Origin: an uncultured Gemella sp.
GTDB taxonomy: Bacteria; Bacillota; Bacilli; Staphylococcales; Gemellaceae
Length of the DNA stretch: 17,825 nucleotides
NCBI GenBank assembly: GCA_945929765.1
Contig: CAMEOL010000007.1
Span: 1 to 17,825 of the forward strand
Direction: 5' to 3'
Of the stretch, positions 1 through 7,927 are shown one piece after another; positions within the stretch are counted from its first letter, which is position 1, and each line of letters starts with the position of its first letter. A model generated the notes under the pieces. That model had not been told where the DNA came from, searched no databases, and was given only the letters and a program-made list of their open reading frames with translations. The position numbers were made by a program, and so were the translations under genes.

Positions 1-591
1 GGTCTTGGTTCTTCTGCTGCTCTATCTATTGCTATTGCAAGAGCTAATAGTTGCAATAATCTTAAAGAAATAGCTAATACTTGCGAAAAATATATACACG
101 GCAACCCTAGCGGTATAGATGTCAATCAAGTTTTGAGCGATAGTCCATTACTATTCTCTAAAACTGAAGGAGCTTCTAAACTAGAATTTAATTTAGAAAG
201 CTATTTATTAATAATAGATACTGGAGTAGTTGGAATTACAAAAAATGCTGTGGAAAGAGTAAAAAATAACTTTAATAAAAATGAATCTTACATTAACGAC
301 TTAGGAAATTTAACAGAAGATGTTATTCCGTTTTTGATAAATAAAAATCCCGATATAGTTGGTAAATATATGACAAAAGCTCATAATTTACTAAAAAAAT
401 TAGGAGTAAGTCATGAAAAAAACGATGAAGTTGTTGAAATTTGTTTAGTAAATAATGCACTAGGGGCTAAACTTACAGGCGGAGGAGACGGTGGATGTTG
501 TATAGCTCTTTGTAAAACAAAAGATAATGCAAAAAAAATTCAAGAAGAATTGAAAGTGAAAGGATATTTATCATGGATAGTTTCAGTATAG
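1..591 (+). CDS. mvk: Mevalonate kinase, 5'-truncated by the window edge
   Basis: ATP-dependent phosphorylation of mevalonate to 5-phosphomevalonate, the first committed kinase step of the mevalonate route, in the cytoplasm. The frame is open from base 1, so the visible 196 residues are the C-terminal two thirds of a protein of about 290-310 residues. The fragment opens inside the GHMP-kinase phosphate-binding loop (GLGSSAALS). It continues through HGNPSGID, which carries the catalytic-base Asp, and ends with the C-terminal GHMP motif LTGGGDGGCC near residues 155-165 of the fragment. The stop codon lies 19 bases inside mvaD, so the two are very likely translationally coupled. An internal TTG at 133 could be taken for a start but has no ribosome binding site and would remove two conserved motifs. 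The identification as mvk rather than another GHMP kinase also rests on the mvaD-mvaK2-fni genes that follow. Confidence 0.95.
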   Translation, partial: GLGSSAALSIAIARANSCNNLKEIANTCEKYIHGNPSGIDVNQVLSDSPLLFSKTEGASKLEFNLESYLLIIDTGVVGITKNAVERVKNNFNKNESYINDLGNLTEDVIPFLINKNPDIVGKYMTKAHNLLKKLGVSHEKNDEVVEICLVNNALGAKLTGGGDGGCCIALCKTKDNAKKIQEELKVKGYLSWIVSV

Positions 592-1484
592 GATATGCAA
601 ATATTGCTCTAGTTAAATATTGGGGAAAAAAATCAAAAAATCCAGTATTACCATACAACCCAAATTTATCACTGCGTCTTGACAAATTACATTCAAAAAC
701 AAAAATTATTAAAAGTTCTTCAAATAATGATGAGTTTTATATTAACGATGAACAACAAGATGCAAATGAGGTAAAAAAAATATTTACTTTTATTGAAAAG
801 TTTATACCAAAAAAACGAGAAAAAATATCTATAATCAGCTATAACTCCGTCCCTACTGCAGCAGGTCTTTCATCTAGTTCTAGTGGTACAATGGCATTAG
901 TTCTAGCATGCAACAAATATTTCAATTTAAATTTATCAACAGAAGAAATGGTGAAAATAGCAAAAGAAGGATCTGGATCATCTTGTAGAAGTTTTTATAA
1001 AATGGCATCTTGGTTGGAAGATGGTTCTGTAGAAGAAATTAAGTGCGATTTAGATTTAGCTATGCTCGTTTTAGTAGTAGACGAAAATAGAAAAAAAATA
1101 TCAAGTCGTGAAGCAATGGATCGTTGCGTAAATACTTCCACTAATTTTAAGCAATGGGTAGATACTGCACATAATGACTTCAAACTTATGAAAATAGCTC
1201 TAGAAGAAAATAACTTCTCAAAAATAGGAGAAATTACCGAGCGTAATGCATTAGCTATGCATAGCACAACTCTTACTGCTACTCCTCCATTTAGCTTTTT
1301 AACAGAAGAAAGTTATGCAGCTATGGACATAGTAAAAAAACTAAGGAATGATGGAATAGAATGCTATTTTACAATGGACGCAGGACCTAACGTTAAAGTA
1401 CTATATCTAAAAGAGAATCACGATAAACTTTATAAGGAAATTAAAAAATTATGGACGAACAAAATAATAGAGTGCATGGTATAG
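573..1484 (+). CDS. mvaD: Diphosphomevalonate decarboxylase
   Basis: Converts mevalonate 5-diphosphate to isopentenyl diphosphate with ATP hydrolysis and loss of CO2. The 303-residue product is slightly shorter than the usual 315-330. It shows the family N-terminus ANIALVKYWGK (residues 9-19), the GHMP loop PTAAGLSSSSSG (94-105), the SGSSCRSFY stretch and the C-terminal MDAGPNVKVLY (268-278) containing the catalytic Asp. Two to five residues appear to be missing after SCRSFY relative to streptococcal enzymes, a loop region. The ATG start has GAAAGGA nine bases upstream, inside the end of mvk. The gene overlaps mvk by 19 bases and mvaK2 by 34 bases, which indicates one tightly coupled operon. 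Identification is from recognised family motifs and gene order. Confidence 0.96.
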   Translation: MDSFSIGYANIALVKYWGKKSKNPVLPYNPNLSLRLDKLHSKTKIIKSSSNNDEFYINDEQQDANEVKKIFTFIEKFIPKKREKISIISYNSVPTAAGLSSSSSGTMALVLACNKYFNLNLSTEEMVKIAKEGSGSSCRSFYKMASWLEDGSVEEIKCDLDLAMLVLVVDENRKKISSREAMDRCVNTSTNFKQWVDTAHNDFKLMKIALEENNFSKIGEITERNALAMHSTTLTATPPFSFLTEESYAAMDIVKKLRNDGIECYFTMDAGPNVKVLYLKENHDKLYKEIKKLWTNKIIECMV

Positions 1485-2491
1485 CATACGGAAAATTATA
1501 TATAGCTGGAGAATATGCAATTTTAGAAGACTATTCTAAAGCGATAATTACGAGTGTTCCAAAAAAAATAATATCATTTATTGAGCCTGCAAATAAAACG
1601 ACAATATTTGATAATATGCACAATACAGAAATAACAATGGATGATGATCATATTAACTTTACTCATATCCAACAATTAATAAAATTTATTAGAGATTATA
1701 CAAACAAATACGATGAATTTTCCTTAACAATATTTAACGAATTAATTACCGAAAATAAAAAATATGGTTTAGGATCTTCAGGAGCAGTTTTGGTATCAAT
1801 TACAAAAGCAATGCTCAACTATTATAAAATTCCATTTGATAATATTAAAATTTTTAAAATAGTGACTTTATTTAGTTTGTTAAATGGCATTAAAGGATCA
1901 ATGGGCGATGTTGCTGCTAGTTGTTATGACTCAATAATATTTTACCAAAAATTTTCGACACAAAAAATGGAACAAATTATAGATCAATATAATCCGTATG
2001 AAATTATAGATAATATTGAGTGGCCTGGCCTAATAATTGAAGAAATTAATGTTAAAGCTAATATCGAAATGATAGCAAAATGGACAGGAGAAATAATTGA
2101 TACTAAAATCCACGTGAAAGCTTGGGAAGAAATGAAAAAAGAATTAAATTCTAAAACATTTGGCTTCACATCAAAGATAAATCACATATTAGAACAAAGA
2201 AGATACAAAAAATTTATTGAACGCTCTAATCAGTTAGTAATTAGATTGAAATTATATCTACAAAAAGAAAATGGTGAATTAATAATACCTATAATTAGAG
2301 ATATTAGAAAAAATCTTCTATACTTGGAACAAATTTCAAATATCCCTATGGAAACTATCGCTATGAAAAAATTCATTATGAAATATCCTTGCGGAAAACA
2401 AAGCGGTTCTGGAAGCGGTGATATGGTTCTTGGGTTTAGAGTAACCAACTCAGATAAATTCAAAGTTACTTTAGACCTGACGAAACTTTAA
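1451..2491 (+). CDS. mvaK2: Phosphomevalonate kinase
   Basis: ATP-dependent phosphorylation of 5-phosphomevalonate to the diphosphate. The product has 346 residues. Motifs seen are the N-terminal GKLYIAGEYAIL (14-25), the GHMP phosphate loop KYGLGSSGA (104-112), GSMGDVA (149-155) and the C-terminal glycine-rich GSGSGD. The start is the ATG at 1451, preceded by AAGGA about 13 bases away; an in-frame GTG at 1472 is an alternative that would still keep all motifs. Only about 22 residues follow the GSGSGD motif, whereas streptococcal and staphylococcal enzymes have roughly 35, so the last strand and helix look shortened. No other frame restores a longer tail, so this is not an obvious frameshift. 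It lies between mvaD and fni in the same operon. Confidence 0.94.
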   Translation: MDEQNNRVHGIAYGKLYIAGEYAILEDYSKAIITSVPKKIISFIEPANKTTIFDNMHNTEITMDDDHINFTHIQQLIKFIRDYTNKYDEFSLTIFNELITENKKYGLGSSGAVLVSITKAMLNYYKIPFDNIKIFKIVTLFSLLNGIKGSMGDVAASCYDSIIFYQKFSTQKMEQIIDQYNPYEIIDNIEWPGLIIEEINVKANIEMIAKWTGEIIDTKIHVKAWEEMKKELNSKTFGFTSKINHILEQRRYKKFIERSNQLVIRLKLYLQKENGELIIPIIRDIRKNLLYLEQISNIPMETIAMKKFIMKYPCGKQSGSGSGDMVLGFRVTNSDKFKVTLDLTKL

Positions 2492-2506
2492 TAAAAGGAG
2501 AAAACA

Positions 2507-3451
2507 TTGAGAAAAAAAGATCATATTAATATTGCATTAGCAGAAAAAACTGAAAACACTAGTTTAGATAATTATAAAATAGATTATAATAGTATCCCTA
2601 AATTCGGTATAGATGATGTTGATACCTCAACAAAAGTTTGTGGTTATAGTTGGAAGTATCCTTTTTTTATTAACGCTATTACTGCCGGAGGAGAATACTG
2701 TAACAATATTAACAAGCAATTCGAAAAAATTTGTACTGAATGTGAAATTGAATTCTTTCCAGGTTCATATTCCCCTGCTCTAAAAAACGAAACTGACAAA
2801 ATTAACTATCCTAAAAGTCGTTCTGTAAATTTAGGGTTAGACAAAAATATTGATCAAATAAAAGATGCTGTAAAGCAAACTAATGCAAAATATTTACAAC
2901 TCCATACTAATCCTTTACAAGAAATGATTATGCCTGAGGGCGATAGAAATTTTGAAAATTGGCTTACTAATTTAACAAATGCAAGTAAGAAAATTGATAT
3001 ACCTATAATTCTGAAAGAAACTGGCTTTGGAATGAGTAGTGAAACAATAAAAACTGCAATAAATCTAAAGTTAGCTGCAGTCGATATAAGTGGACTTCAC
3101 GGAACTAATTTTGCTCGCATAGAAAATGGTCGTAGTAGCTCTCCTTCTCCATACTTAGAAGAAATTGGCTATTCTACTGCTGAATCTCTAGAAATAGCTA
3201 AGTCTTATCGAAATGATATTGATATAATTGCAAGTGGTGGTATTAGAAATCCATTAGATGTTGTTAAATGTCTTGCACTTGGAGCAAAAGCTGTTGGTGT
3301 TTCTAGAGTATTTTTGGACATATTAATTAATGAAGGTGAAGACGCTTTAAGAAGAGAAATTAATAAATGGAAACTAGAGATTAAGTATTTAATGATATTA
3401 ATGCACGCCAAAAATGTAAATGAATTATTTGGTAAAATTAGAAAGATATAA
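2507..3451 (+). CDS. fni: Isopentenyl-diphosphate delta-isomerase, type 2 (FMN-dependent)
   Basis: Interconverts isopentenyl and dimethylallyl diphosphate using reduced FMN, completing the pathway encoded upstream. The product has 314 residues, a little short for a family usually of 330-350. It keeps the RKKDH start that contacts substrate, the flavin segment INAITAGG (55-62), GSYSPALKN (86-94), LHTNPLQEMIMPEGDR (132-147) with the catalytic Gln138 and the metal-binding Glu144, LKETGFGMS (169-177) and the phosphate-binding ASGGIRNPLD (242-251). The family GRGGT-type turn reads GLHGT here, a conservative difference. Translation starts at TTG: AAGGAG sits six bases upstream, and the conserved RKKDH directly follows the start, so no longer N-terminus is needed. 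The gap from mvaK2 is 15 bases. It is the last gene before a strong terminator. Confidence 0.95.
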   Translation: MRKKDHINIALAEKTENTSLDNYKIDYNSIPKFGIDDVDTSTKVCGYSWKYPFFINAITAGGEYCNNINKQFEKICTECEIEFFPGSYSPALKNETDKINYPKSRSVNLGLDKNIDQIKDAVKQTNAKYLQLHTNPLQEMIMPEGDRNFENWLTNLTNASKKIDIPIILKETGFGMSSETIKTAINLKLAAVDISGLHGTNFARIENGRSSSPSPYLEEIGYSTAESLEIAKSYRNDIDIIASGGIRNPLDVVKCLALGAKAVGVSRVFLDILINEGEDALRREINKWKLEIKYLMILMHAKNVNELFGKIRKI

Positions 3452-3493
3452 TTAAACTTCTTCAAACTAAATAATAACTTTCTAAAAAGTTAT

Positions 3494-3580
3494 AAAAAAC
3501 GTCTAAGCAAAAATAGAAATAAGTAATAGCCCCAAAATTTGGACAAATTTTGGGGCTATTACCATACTTAGACGTTTTAT
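3494..3580. terminator. Two-layer bidirectional terminator between fni and the siderophore operon
   Basis: The inner hairpin is a perfect 17-bp stem (3524-3540 with 3545-3561) with the 4-base loop GGAC. It is enclosed by a perfect 12-bp outer stem, AAAACGTCTAAG (3496-3507) with CTTAGACGTTTT (3567-3578). T-rich tails follow on both strands: TTTTATTTTATT on plus, and six T residues after the outer arm on minus. The position between two converging operons fits termination from both sides. The stems are read directly; termination is inferred. Confidence 0.9.
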
Positions 3581-3691
3581 TTTATTAAACTCAAAATTCG
3601 CTGTATGAAATATTTAACGAAACATATAAATTTTCATTAAATATAATAATTAAAAGCTATTTTTCGATTACTATTTTGGAATATTGCTAAA

Positions 3692-4639
3692 TTATTGTAC
3701 TGCTTTCTCTAAAACTTCCATAGTTTTTTCGAATGATGTTAATCCGTTAGGTGCTAAATATACATATTGTGCTTCTAACTCATAAATAGCATTGTTTTGA
3801 CCAGCTTTTGTAGCTTTTACTAACTCATTATCTAACGTTGTTTTTGCATTAGCATCTGTTTTACTCTTAACTACAGAATTTCTATCTACATAGAAAATAA
3901 TGTCCGGATTTATTTTTGAAATATACTCATAATTTATTTCATTTCCGTGTGAACTTTCTTGAATATTTTCGTCTGCTGCAGCAAATCCGAATAAACTATG
4001 AACAAACCCGAATCTACTATTTGGACCAAATGCTGTTATTTTTCCTTCGTTAGTCATTACAATTAGTACTTTTTTACCAGATGCTTTAGCTTTTTCTGAG
4101 ATTTCTTTTATTTTAGCTTCAAATTTTACTTTATCTGCTTGAACTTTATCTTCTACACCAAAAATTTTCGCAACTTCTGCATTGTCTTTCATAATACTAT
4201 TAAAGAAATCTTTTGTATCTGCTACATAGTGAGCAACTGTCCCTAATTTTTTCAATTCTTCTAGAACGTCAGCTTGTCTTCCTGCTGTAAATATTACTTC
4301 TGGTTTTAATTTGCTTATTTCTTCGTAATTAGGTTCTTTTAGACTTCCTAAAGTTTGTTTATCTTTTATTAAATCTTGTAAATATTTAACTGACATTGTA
4401 GGTGTCGCTAATTTGTCTATTTTTACATCATATCGTTGAATTAAATCAAGTACAGCTACGTCAAATACTGCAACATTCTTCGGTGATTTTACTACTTCTA
4501 CTTCTCCATTTGATGTTGTAACTTTAATTTTTTCTGAAGATGATGTAGTTGACGTGTTTGAGCTTGTAGTTGAACAAGCTGTTAAAGTTAATGATATTGT
4601 TGCTGCCACTAACGGCATAAAAATTTTTTTGAATTTCAT
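3692..4639 (-). CDS. yclQ: Iron-siderophore ABC transporter substrate-binding lipoprotein (YclQ/CeuE type)
   Basis: Extracellular, membrane-anchored receptor that delivers a ferric siderophore to the permease. The 315-residue protein starts with a lipoprotein signal peptide: positively charged MKFKK, a hydrophobic core, and lipobox L19-T20-A21 before Cys22, then a Ser/Thr-rich linker. The mature part has typical class III binding-protein segments: NVAVFDVAVLDLI, LGSLKEPNYEEISKLKP, FTAGRQ, and in the C-lobe GKITAFGPNSRFG and HGNEINYEY. These resemble B. subtilis YclQ, a petrobactin receptor, and Campylobacter CeuE. The actual ligand cannot be told from the sequence. ATG start with AGGAGA eight bases upstream. 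It lies 23 bases after the ATPase gene and is the last gene of the Fur-controlled operon. Confidence 0.93.
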   Translation of the reverse strand: MKFKKIFMPLVAATISLTLTACSTTSSNTSTTSSSEKIKVTTSNGEVEVVKSPKNVAVFDVAVLDLIQRYDVKIDKLATPTMSVKYLQDLIKDKQTLGSLKEPNYEEISKLKPEVIFTAGRQADVLEELKKLGTVAHYVADTKDFFNSIMKDNAEVAKIFGVEDKVQADKVKFEAKIKEISEKAKASGKKVLIVMTNEGKITAFGPNSRFGFVHSLFGFAAADENIQESSHGNEINYEYISKINPDIIFYVDRNSVVKSKTDANAKTTLDNELVKATKAGQNNAIYELEAQYVYLAPNGLTSFEKTMEVLEKAVQ

Positions 4640-4662
4640 GTGTTTCTCCTATTATTAAATAT

Positions 4663-5421
4663 TTATTTATAATACATACAGAATCGATAATTGTTTACCG
4701 AATATATGTCCATATCTAGTGCATAAATTTCTTGTAAAACTTCTTTTGTAATTACTTCTTCATTTTTACCTTGTGTAATAATTTTCCCTTGTTTCAATGC
4801 TATAACATTATCAGCATATACAGATACAAAATTTATATCGTGTATCACTACCACTACCGTCTTATTTTTTTCGCGTACTAATTTTCGCAAAATTTTCATG
4901 ATTTTTACAGAGTGATTCATATCTAAGTTATTTAATGGTTCATCTAGAAAAATATAGTCTGTATCTTGAGCGATAACCATTGCAATATACGCCATTTGTA
5001 CTTGACCACCACTTAATTCATCTAGAAATCTATTTTCTAAGTGACCTATACCTAAATAGTTTATTGCATCTGCAACTTTTTCATTATCTTCTAAAGTCAT
5101 CTTACCTTTTGAATGAGGATATCTACCGAATGACACTAAGTCACGGACAGTCAACCTTATATTAATATGATTAAACTGGCTTAATATTGATATTTTCTTA
5201 GCTAATTCTTCAGTCTGCCAAGTTTTTAATTCTTTTCCATCAATTATTACTTCACCATTGTCAGCTTTTAATGTCCTTGCCATTATATTTAACAATGTGC
5301 TTTTACCTGCTCCGTTGCTACCTATAAAAGCTGTAAATTTATTTTTTTCAATTGTACAAGATACATCAGACAAAACTTCATTTTTCCCATAATTTTTTTT
5401 AATATTTTTAATTTCTAACAT
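4663..5421 (-). CDS. yclP: Iron-siderophore ABC transporter ATP-binding protein
   Basis: Cytoplasmic ATPase that powers siderophore import. With the start chosen here the protein has 252 residues: Walker A GSNGAGKST (34-42), Q-loop Gln82, signature LSGGQ (136-140), Walker B YIFLDE (156-161) and switch His194. The segment LTVRDLVSFGRYPHSKGK is typical of FepC/FhuC-like import ATPases. The start is the ATG at 5421 because AAGGAGA lies nine bases upstream (5431-5437). An in-frame TTG at 5442 would place that binding site inside the coding region and add seven residues not found in the family. The gene overlaps the preceding permease gene by 14 bases. Confidence 0.94.
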   Translation of the reverse strand: MLEIKNIKKNYGKNEVLSDVSCTIEKNKFTAFIGSNGAGKSTLLNIMARTLKADNGEVIIDGKELKTWQTEELAKKISILSQFNHINIRLTVRDLVSFGRYPHSKGKMTLEDNEKVADAINYLGIGHLENRFLDELSGGQVQMAYIAMVIAQDTDYIFLDEPLNNLDMNHSVKIMKILRKLVREKNKTVVVVIHDINFVSVYADNVIALKQGKIITQGKNEEVITKEVLQEIYALDMDIYSVNNYRFCMYYK

Positions 5422-6370
5422 GATTTTTGTTCTCCTTGACAATTAAATAAATAAAATAAATCCCACCTACAAAATTAATAATTATAGATACTGCTGTGTC
5501 ATAAGATAATAACTTTTCCATAATTATCATTGATCCTACTACTAATATTATTCCTATTAGAGTTGCACCTATAGTTTTATATTTATGCTTATAAGTTTGC
5601 AAATATTGTCGAGTAATACTTACTACTATTATCCCTAGAAAAGTCATTGGTCCTACTAATACTGTAGAAATACTAATTAAGATAGATATAATAGCAAATA
5701 TGAATTTAACAATAAATGAGTAGTTAATTCCTAATGATATTGCTGTCTTTTTCCCGAGTGATAACACGTCTAACTTGGTCATTAAATACAATGATATAAA
5801 TAATACAGTTAATATAATCGCTGCAGAAATAGATAAATAACTATATCCAATCGTATTAAAACTAGCGAAAATTTTACCTTGCAAAATTAGAAACTCGTTC
5901 GGATCTAATAATACTTGCATAAAACTTGATAACGAACCGAATAATCCCCCAAGAACCATACCACATAAAACGACCATATTTACATTTGCAGAAAGTCGTT
6001 CAAAAAGTAAGACATATACTATCATAGAAAATATGACCATTAGTATTAGTGATGCTATGAATTCTGTCATTCCTGTCATTTTAGCCAATGAGCTTGATCC
6101 AAAGAAGAAAATTACTACTGTTTGTAAAAAGATATAGAGACTTTCTAATCCCATAATACTTGGGGTTAAAATATTATTATTAGTTATAGATTGAAATGCT
6201 ACTGTAGAATAACCGGTAGCGTAACAAACTAACACAATTGCTGCCATTTTTTTTATTCTTAAATTTAAAATATATTCTGATTGCGCATCGAATAAAATAT
6301 AAAAAGAAATAAGAATTATAGCCGCAATAAAAAGAATTGTTATTTTTTTTATTATTATTTTATCTTGCAT
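5408..6370 (-). CDS. yclO: Iron-siderophore ABC transporter permease, second subunit (FecCD family)
   Basis: Integral membrane protein forming half of the siderophore translocation channel. The 320-residue product is almost wholly hydrophobic, with about 8-10 membrane segments. Family signs are the early TGYSTVAFQSITNNNILTPS stretch, which is the conserved MQxxxxNPLxxP-like region of FecCD permeases, and the later LSLGKKTAISLGINY and VGPMTFLGIIV segments, the coupling region that meets the ATPase. It resembles YclO/CeuC. ATG start with AAAGGA seven bases before it. The gene overlaps the upstream permease gene by 11 bases and the ATPase gene by 14, so subunits are probably made by coupled translation. 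Confidence 0.92.
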   Translation of the reverse strand: MQDKIIIKKITILFIAAIILISFYILFDAQSEYILNLRIKKMAAIVLVCYATGYSTVAFQSITNNNILTPSIMGLESLYIFLQTVVIFFFGSSSLAKMTGMTEFIASLILMVIFSMIVYVLLFERLSANVNMVVLCGMVLGGLFGSLSSFMQVLLDPNEFLILQGKIFASFNTIGYSYLSISAAIILTVLFISLYLMTKLDVLSLGKKTAISLGINYSFIVKFIFAIISILISISTVLVGPMTFLGIIVVSITRQYLQTYKHKYKTIGATLIGIILVVGSMIIMEKLLSYDTAVSIIINFVGGIYFIYLIVKENKNHVRN

Positions 6371-7328
6371 ATTTTTTTCCTTTAAATAATATTAGTAAGA
6401 AAATAAAGCTTCCAAGCACACCGACAACAACACTTATAGGAACTTCATATGGCATATATATTAATCTTCCTAATAAATCTGCTGATAATAAGAAAAACGA
6501 ACCTACCAATGCTGTATCAAAAATTGTAGATTTCAAATTATCTCCTTTTATCATACTCACTACATTAGGGACAATAAGACCTACAAAGGGAATGCTTCCT
6601 ATTGTCACAACTACAATAGCTGTTGTTGCAGAAATTATCATCATTCCTAGACTTAATATTTTGTTATGATTTAAACCTAAACTTGTAGTAACTCTTTCTC
6701 CTAATCCAGAAATGGTAAACATATTAGCATAAATGTATACTAGCACTAGCAAAGGTATCCCAAAATACAATATTTCATAGTTACCTTTTGAAATTAATGC
6801 AAAATTCCCTTGCAACCACGCAGAAACGTTTTGTAATATCTCGAATTTGTAAGCAAAAAACATAGAAATACTACCTACAACACTTCCTAACATTATTCCT
6901 ATTAACGGAACTAAAAGATTATCTTTTGTACCAATAATTCTAATTAATTTCATAAAAAAGAAACTTCCGAAAAGTCCAAACAATAGTGCAACACTAATTT
7001 TCAATATTATGTGTGCATCTTGGAAAAACAATAAAACTACTAATACTCCTAATTTACACCAATCCATTATACCAGTAGTCGAAGGGGATACAAACTTATT
7101 GTTTGCCATAGTTTGCATAACTAAACCGTTAATACTAAGTATGCTTGCTGTTACTATTATACTAAGTAATCTAGGTCCTCTACTTAATAATAATAAATCG
7201 AGATTATTTTTATCTCCGGTTAATGCCTTTATTAAATTGAAGTCTTCTACTCCTACTGTTAAAGAAAATATAGATAATAATAAAAAAAGAACAATCCAAA
7301 ATATTCTTTTTTTATAAATAAAAACCAA
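6360..7328 (-). CDS. yclN: Iron-siderophore ABC transporter permease, first subunit (FecCD family)
   Basis: The partner membrane subunit of the importer and first gene of the operon. The product has up to 322 residues with about 8-10 membrane segments. It carries the FecCD signature region NGLVMQTMANNKFVSPSTTG and the coupling stretch LGERVTTSLGLNHNK, followed by IGSIPFVGLIVPN. It resembles YclN/CeuB. The 5' end is uncertain. The most upstream start in frame is TTG at 7328, but the only ribosome binding site (AAAGGGG, 7329-7335) abuts it with no spacing. ATT at 7319 would have nine bases of spacing and matches the family N-terminus better. A TGA just upstream (7335-7337) excludes a longer protein. 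The first in-frame ATG is about 65 codons inside, past conserved sequence. Confidence 0.92.
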   Translation of the reverse strand: MVFIYKKRIFWIVLFLLLSIFSLTVGVEDFNLIKALTGDKNNLDLLLLSRGPRLLSIIVTASILSINGLVMQTMANNKFVSPSTTGIMDWCKLGVLVVLLFFQDAHIILKISVALLFGLFGSFFFMKLIRIIGTKDNLLVPLIGIMLGSVVGSISMFFAYKFEILQNVSAWLQGNFALISKGNYEILYFGIPLLVLVYIYANMFTISGLGERVTTSLGLNHNKILSLGMMIISATTAIVVVTIGSIPFVGLIVPNVVSMIKGDNLKSTIFDTALVGSFFLLSADLLGRLIYMPYEVPISVVVGVLGSFIFLLILFKGKKYAR

Positions 7329-7348
7329 CCCCTTTCACTAAGTGATAG

Positions 7349-7394
7349 TGATAATGATTATCATCCAGTTTATTATATCATATTTTTTTTACAA
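7349..7394 (-). promoter_or_regulatory. Fur-repressed promoter of the siderophore importer operon
   Basis: On the minus strand a -10 TATAAT (7372-7377) lies 17 bases from a weak -35 TTTTAA (7395-7400 just beyond). Directly downstream, covering the expected start site, is TGATAATGATTATCA (7349-7363), a perfect 7-1-7 palindrome identical to the classical Bacillus Fur-box consensus. An extra TGATAG half-site-like repeat follows at 7343-7348. Iron-bound Fur would block transcription, so the importer should be induced in iron starvation. The leader before the start codon is about 35-45 bases. Confidence 0.93.
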
Positions 7395-7447
7395 TTAAAA
7401 TAATTTCTAGTATTCAAATTTCAAAAAGTTATTATCATTTTGATTTT

Positions 7448-7485
7448 AAAAAAAAACGTCTAAGTTATACTAGACACTTAAACGT
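7448..7485 (-). terminator. Terminator of the rnmV-ksgA-mazG operon
   Basis: Read on the minus strand: a 10-bp stem (7476-7485 with 7456-7465), a 10-base loop, then eight T residues (7448-7455). One pair is a G-U on the minus-strand RNA but would be a C-A mismatch on the plus-strand RNA, which fits use in the minus direction only. It sits about 150 bases after the mazG stop and just before the Fur promoter. Its distal arm CTTAGACGT is the same as in the terminator at 3494-3580. Confidence 0.8.
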
Positions 7486-7633
7486 AATATTTACTATTTT
7501 AAAAAATGTATACAGGAAACTATGAAACAAATTATTCTTAACTAACGAAATTAAGAAAATATATTTATTAGTCGTTAAATATAAAAATATCTACTGTTTC
7601 TGTTTCTATATTAAATTAAACAAACTTTTATTT
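7486..7633. other. Intergenic stretch with no supported gene
   Basis: Very AT-rich sequence between the mazG-like gene and its terminator. It holds a loose inverted repeat TAACGA/TCGTTA around 7543-7577 and only tiny open frames of about 7-11 codons. Nothing here can be named. It is probably the untranslated 3' end of the rnmV-ksgA-mazG transcript. Confidence 0.4.
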
Positions 7634-7918
7634 CTATTGTTTCTTAGGATATCTTCTAGCAACATCTACTAATTTTTCTTTAATTATTTCTTTAGGATCG
7701 ACATTCAAATGATAACATAGTGCCAATGAGTACATTAGTACATCTGCTAATTCATCACATACCTTTTTTTTATCATAATTATCTTCTTCCCATTGAAAAT
7801 GCTCTAACAGTTCTGCCGCTTCTATTATTATACTTTTTGCTAAACTTGCCTCAGTATCAATTTTATCCCATCCTCGCTCAGCTCTGAACGACTCTACTAT
7901 GTGTTTCAATTCCTCCAT
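7634..7918 (-). CDS. MazG-like nucleotide pyrophosphohydrolase
   Basis: A small 94-residue protein of the all-alpha MazG/dUTPase-like superfamily, which hydrolyses nucleoside triphosphates to monophosphates and pyrophosphate and often clears non-canonical nucleotides. The metal-binding pattern is intact: E33-x2-E36 in IIEAAELLEHFQW and E56-x2-D59 in DELADVLMY, 19 residues apart. The short opening ERGWDKIDTEASLAKS is typical of the single-domain type of about 100 residues. The substrate cannot be decided from sequence. ATG start with AGGA nine bases upstream. It begins 9 bases after the ksgA stop and is the last gene of the rnmV-ksgA operon; the association could reflect convenience rather than shared function. 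Confidence 0.88.
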   Translation of the reverse strand: MEELKHIVESFRAERGWDKIDTEASLAKSIIIEAAELLEHFQWEEDNYDKKKVCDELADVLMYSLALCYHLNVDPKEIIKEKLVDVARRYPKKQ

Positions 7919-7927
7919 ATTTAGTTC

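Noticed and set aside
5422..5442. Earlier TTG start for the siderophore ATPase
   Set aside because: It would put the AAGGAGA ribosome binding site inside the gene; the ATG at 5421 is correctly spaced and matches the family start.
6337..7317. Open plus-strand frames inside the two permease genes
   Set aside because: They are antisense shadows of hydrophobic minus-strand genes, without ribosome binding sites or recognisable motifs.
7506..7545. Tiny open frames after the mazG-like gene, one starting MKQIILN
   Set aside because: Seven to eleven codons in AT-rich DNA, expected by chance.
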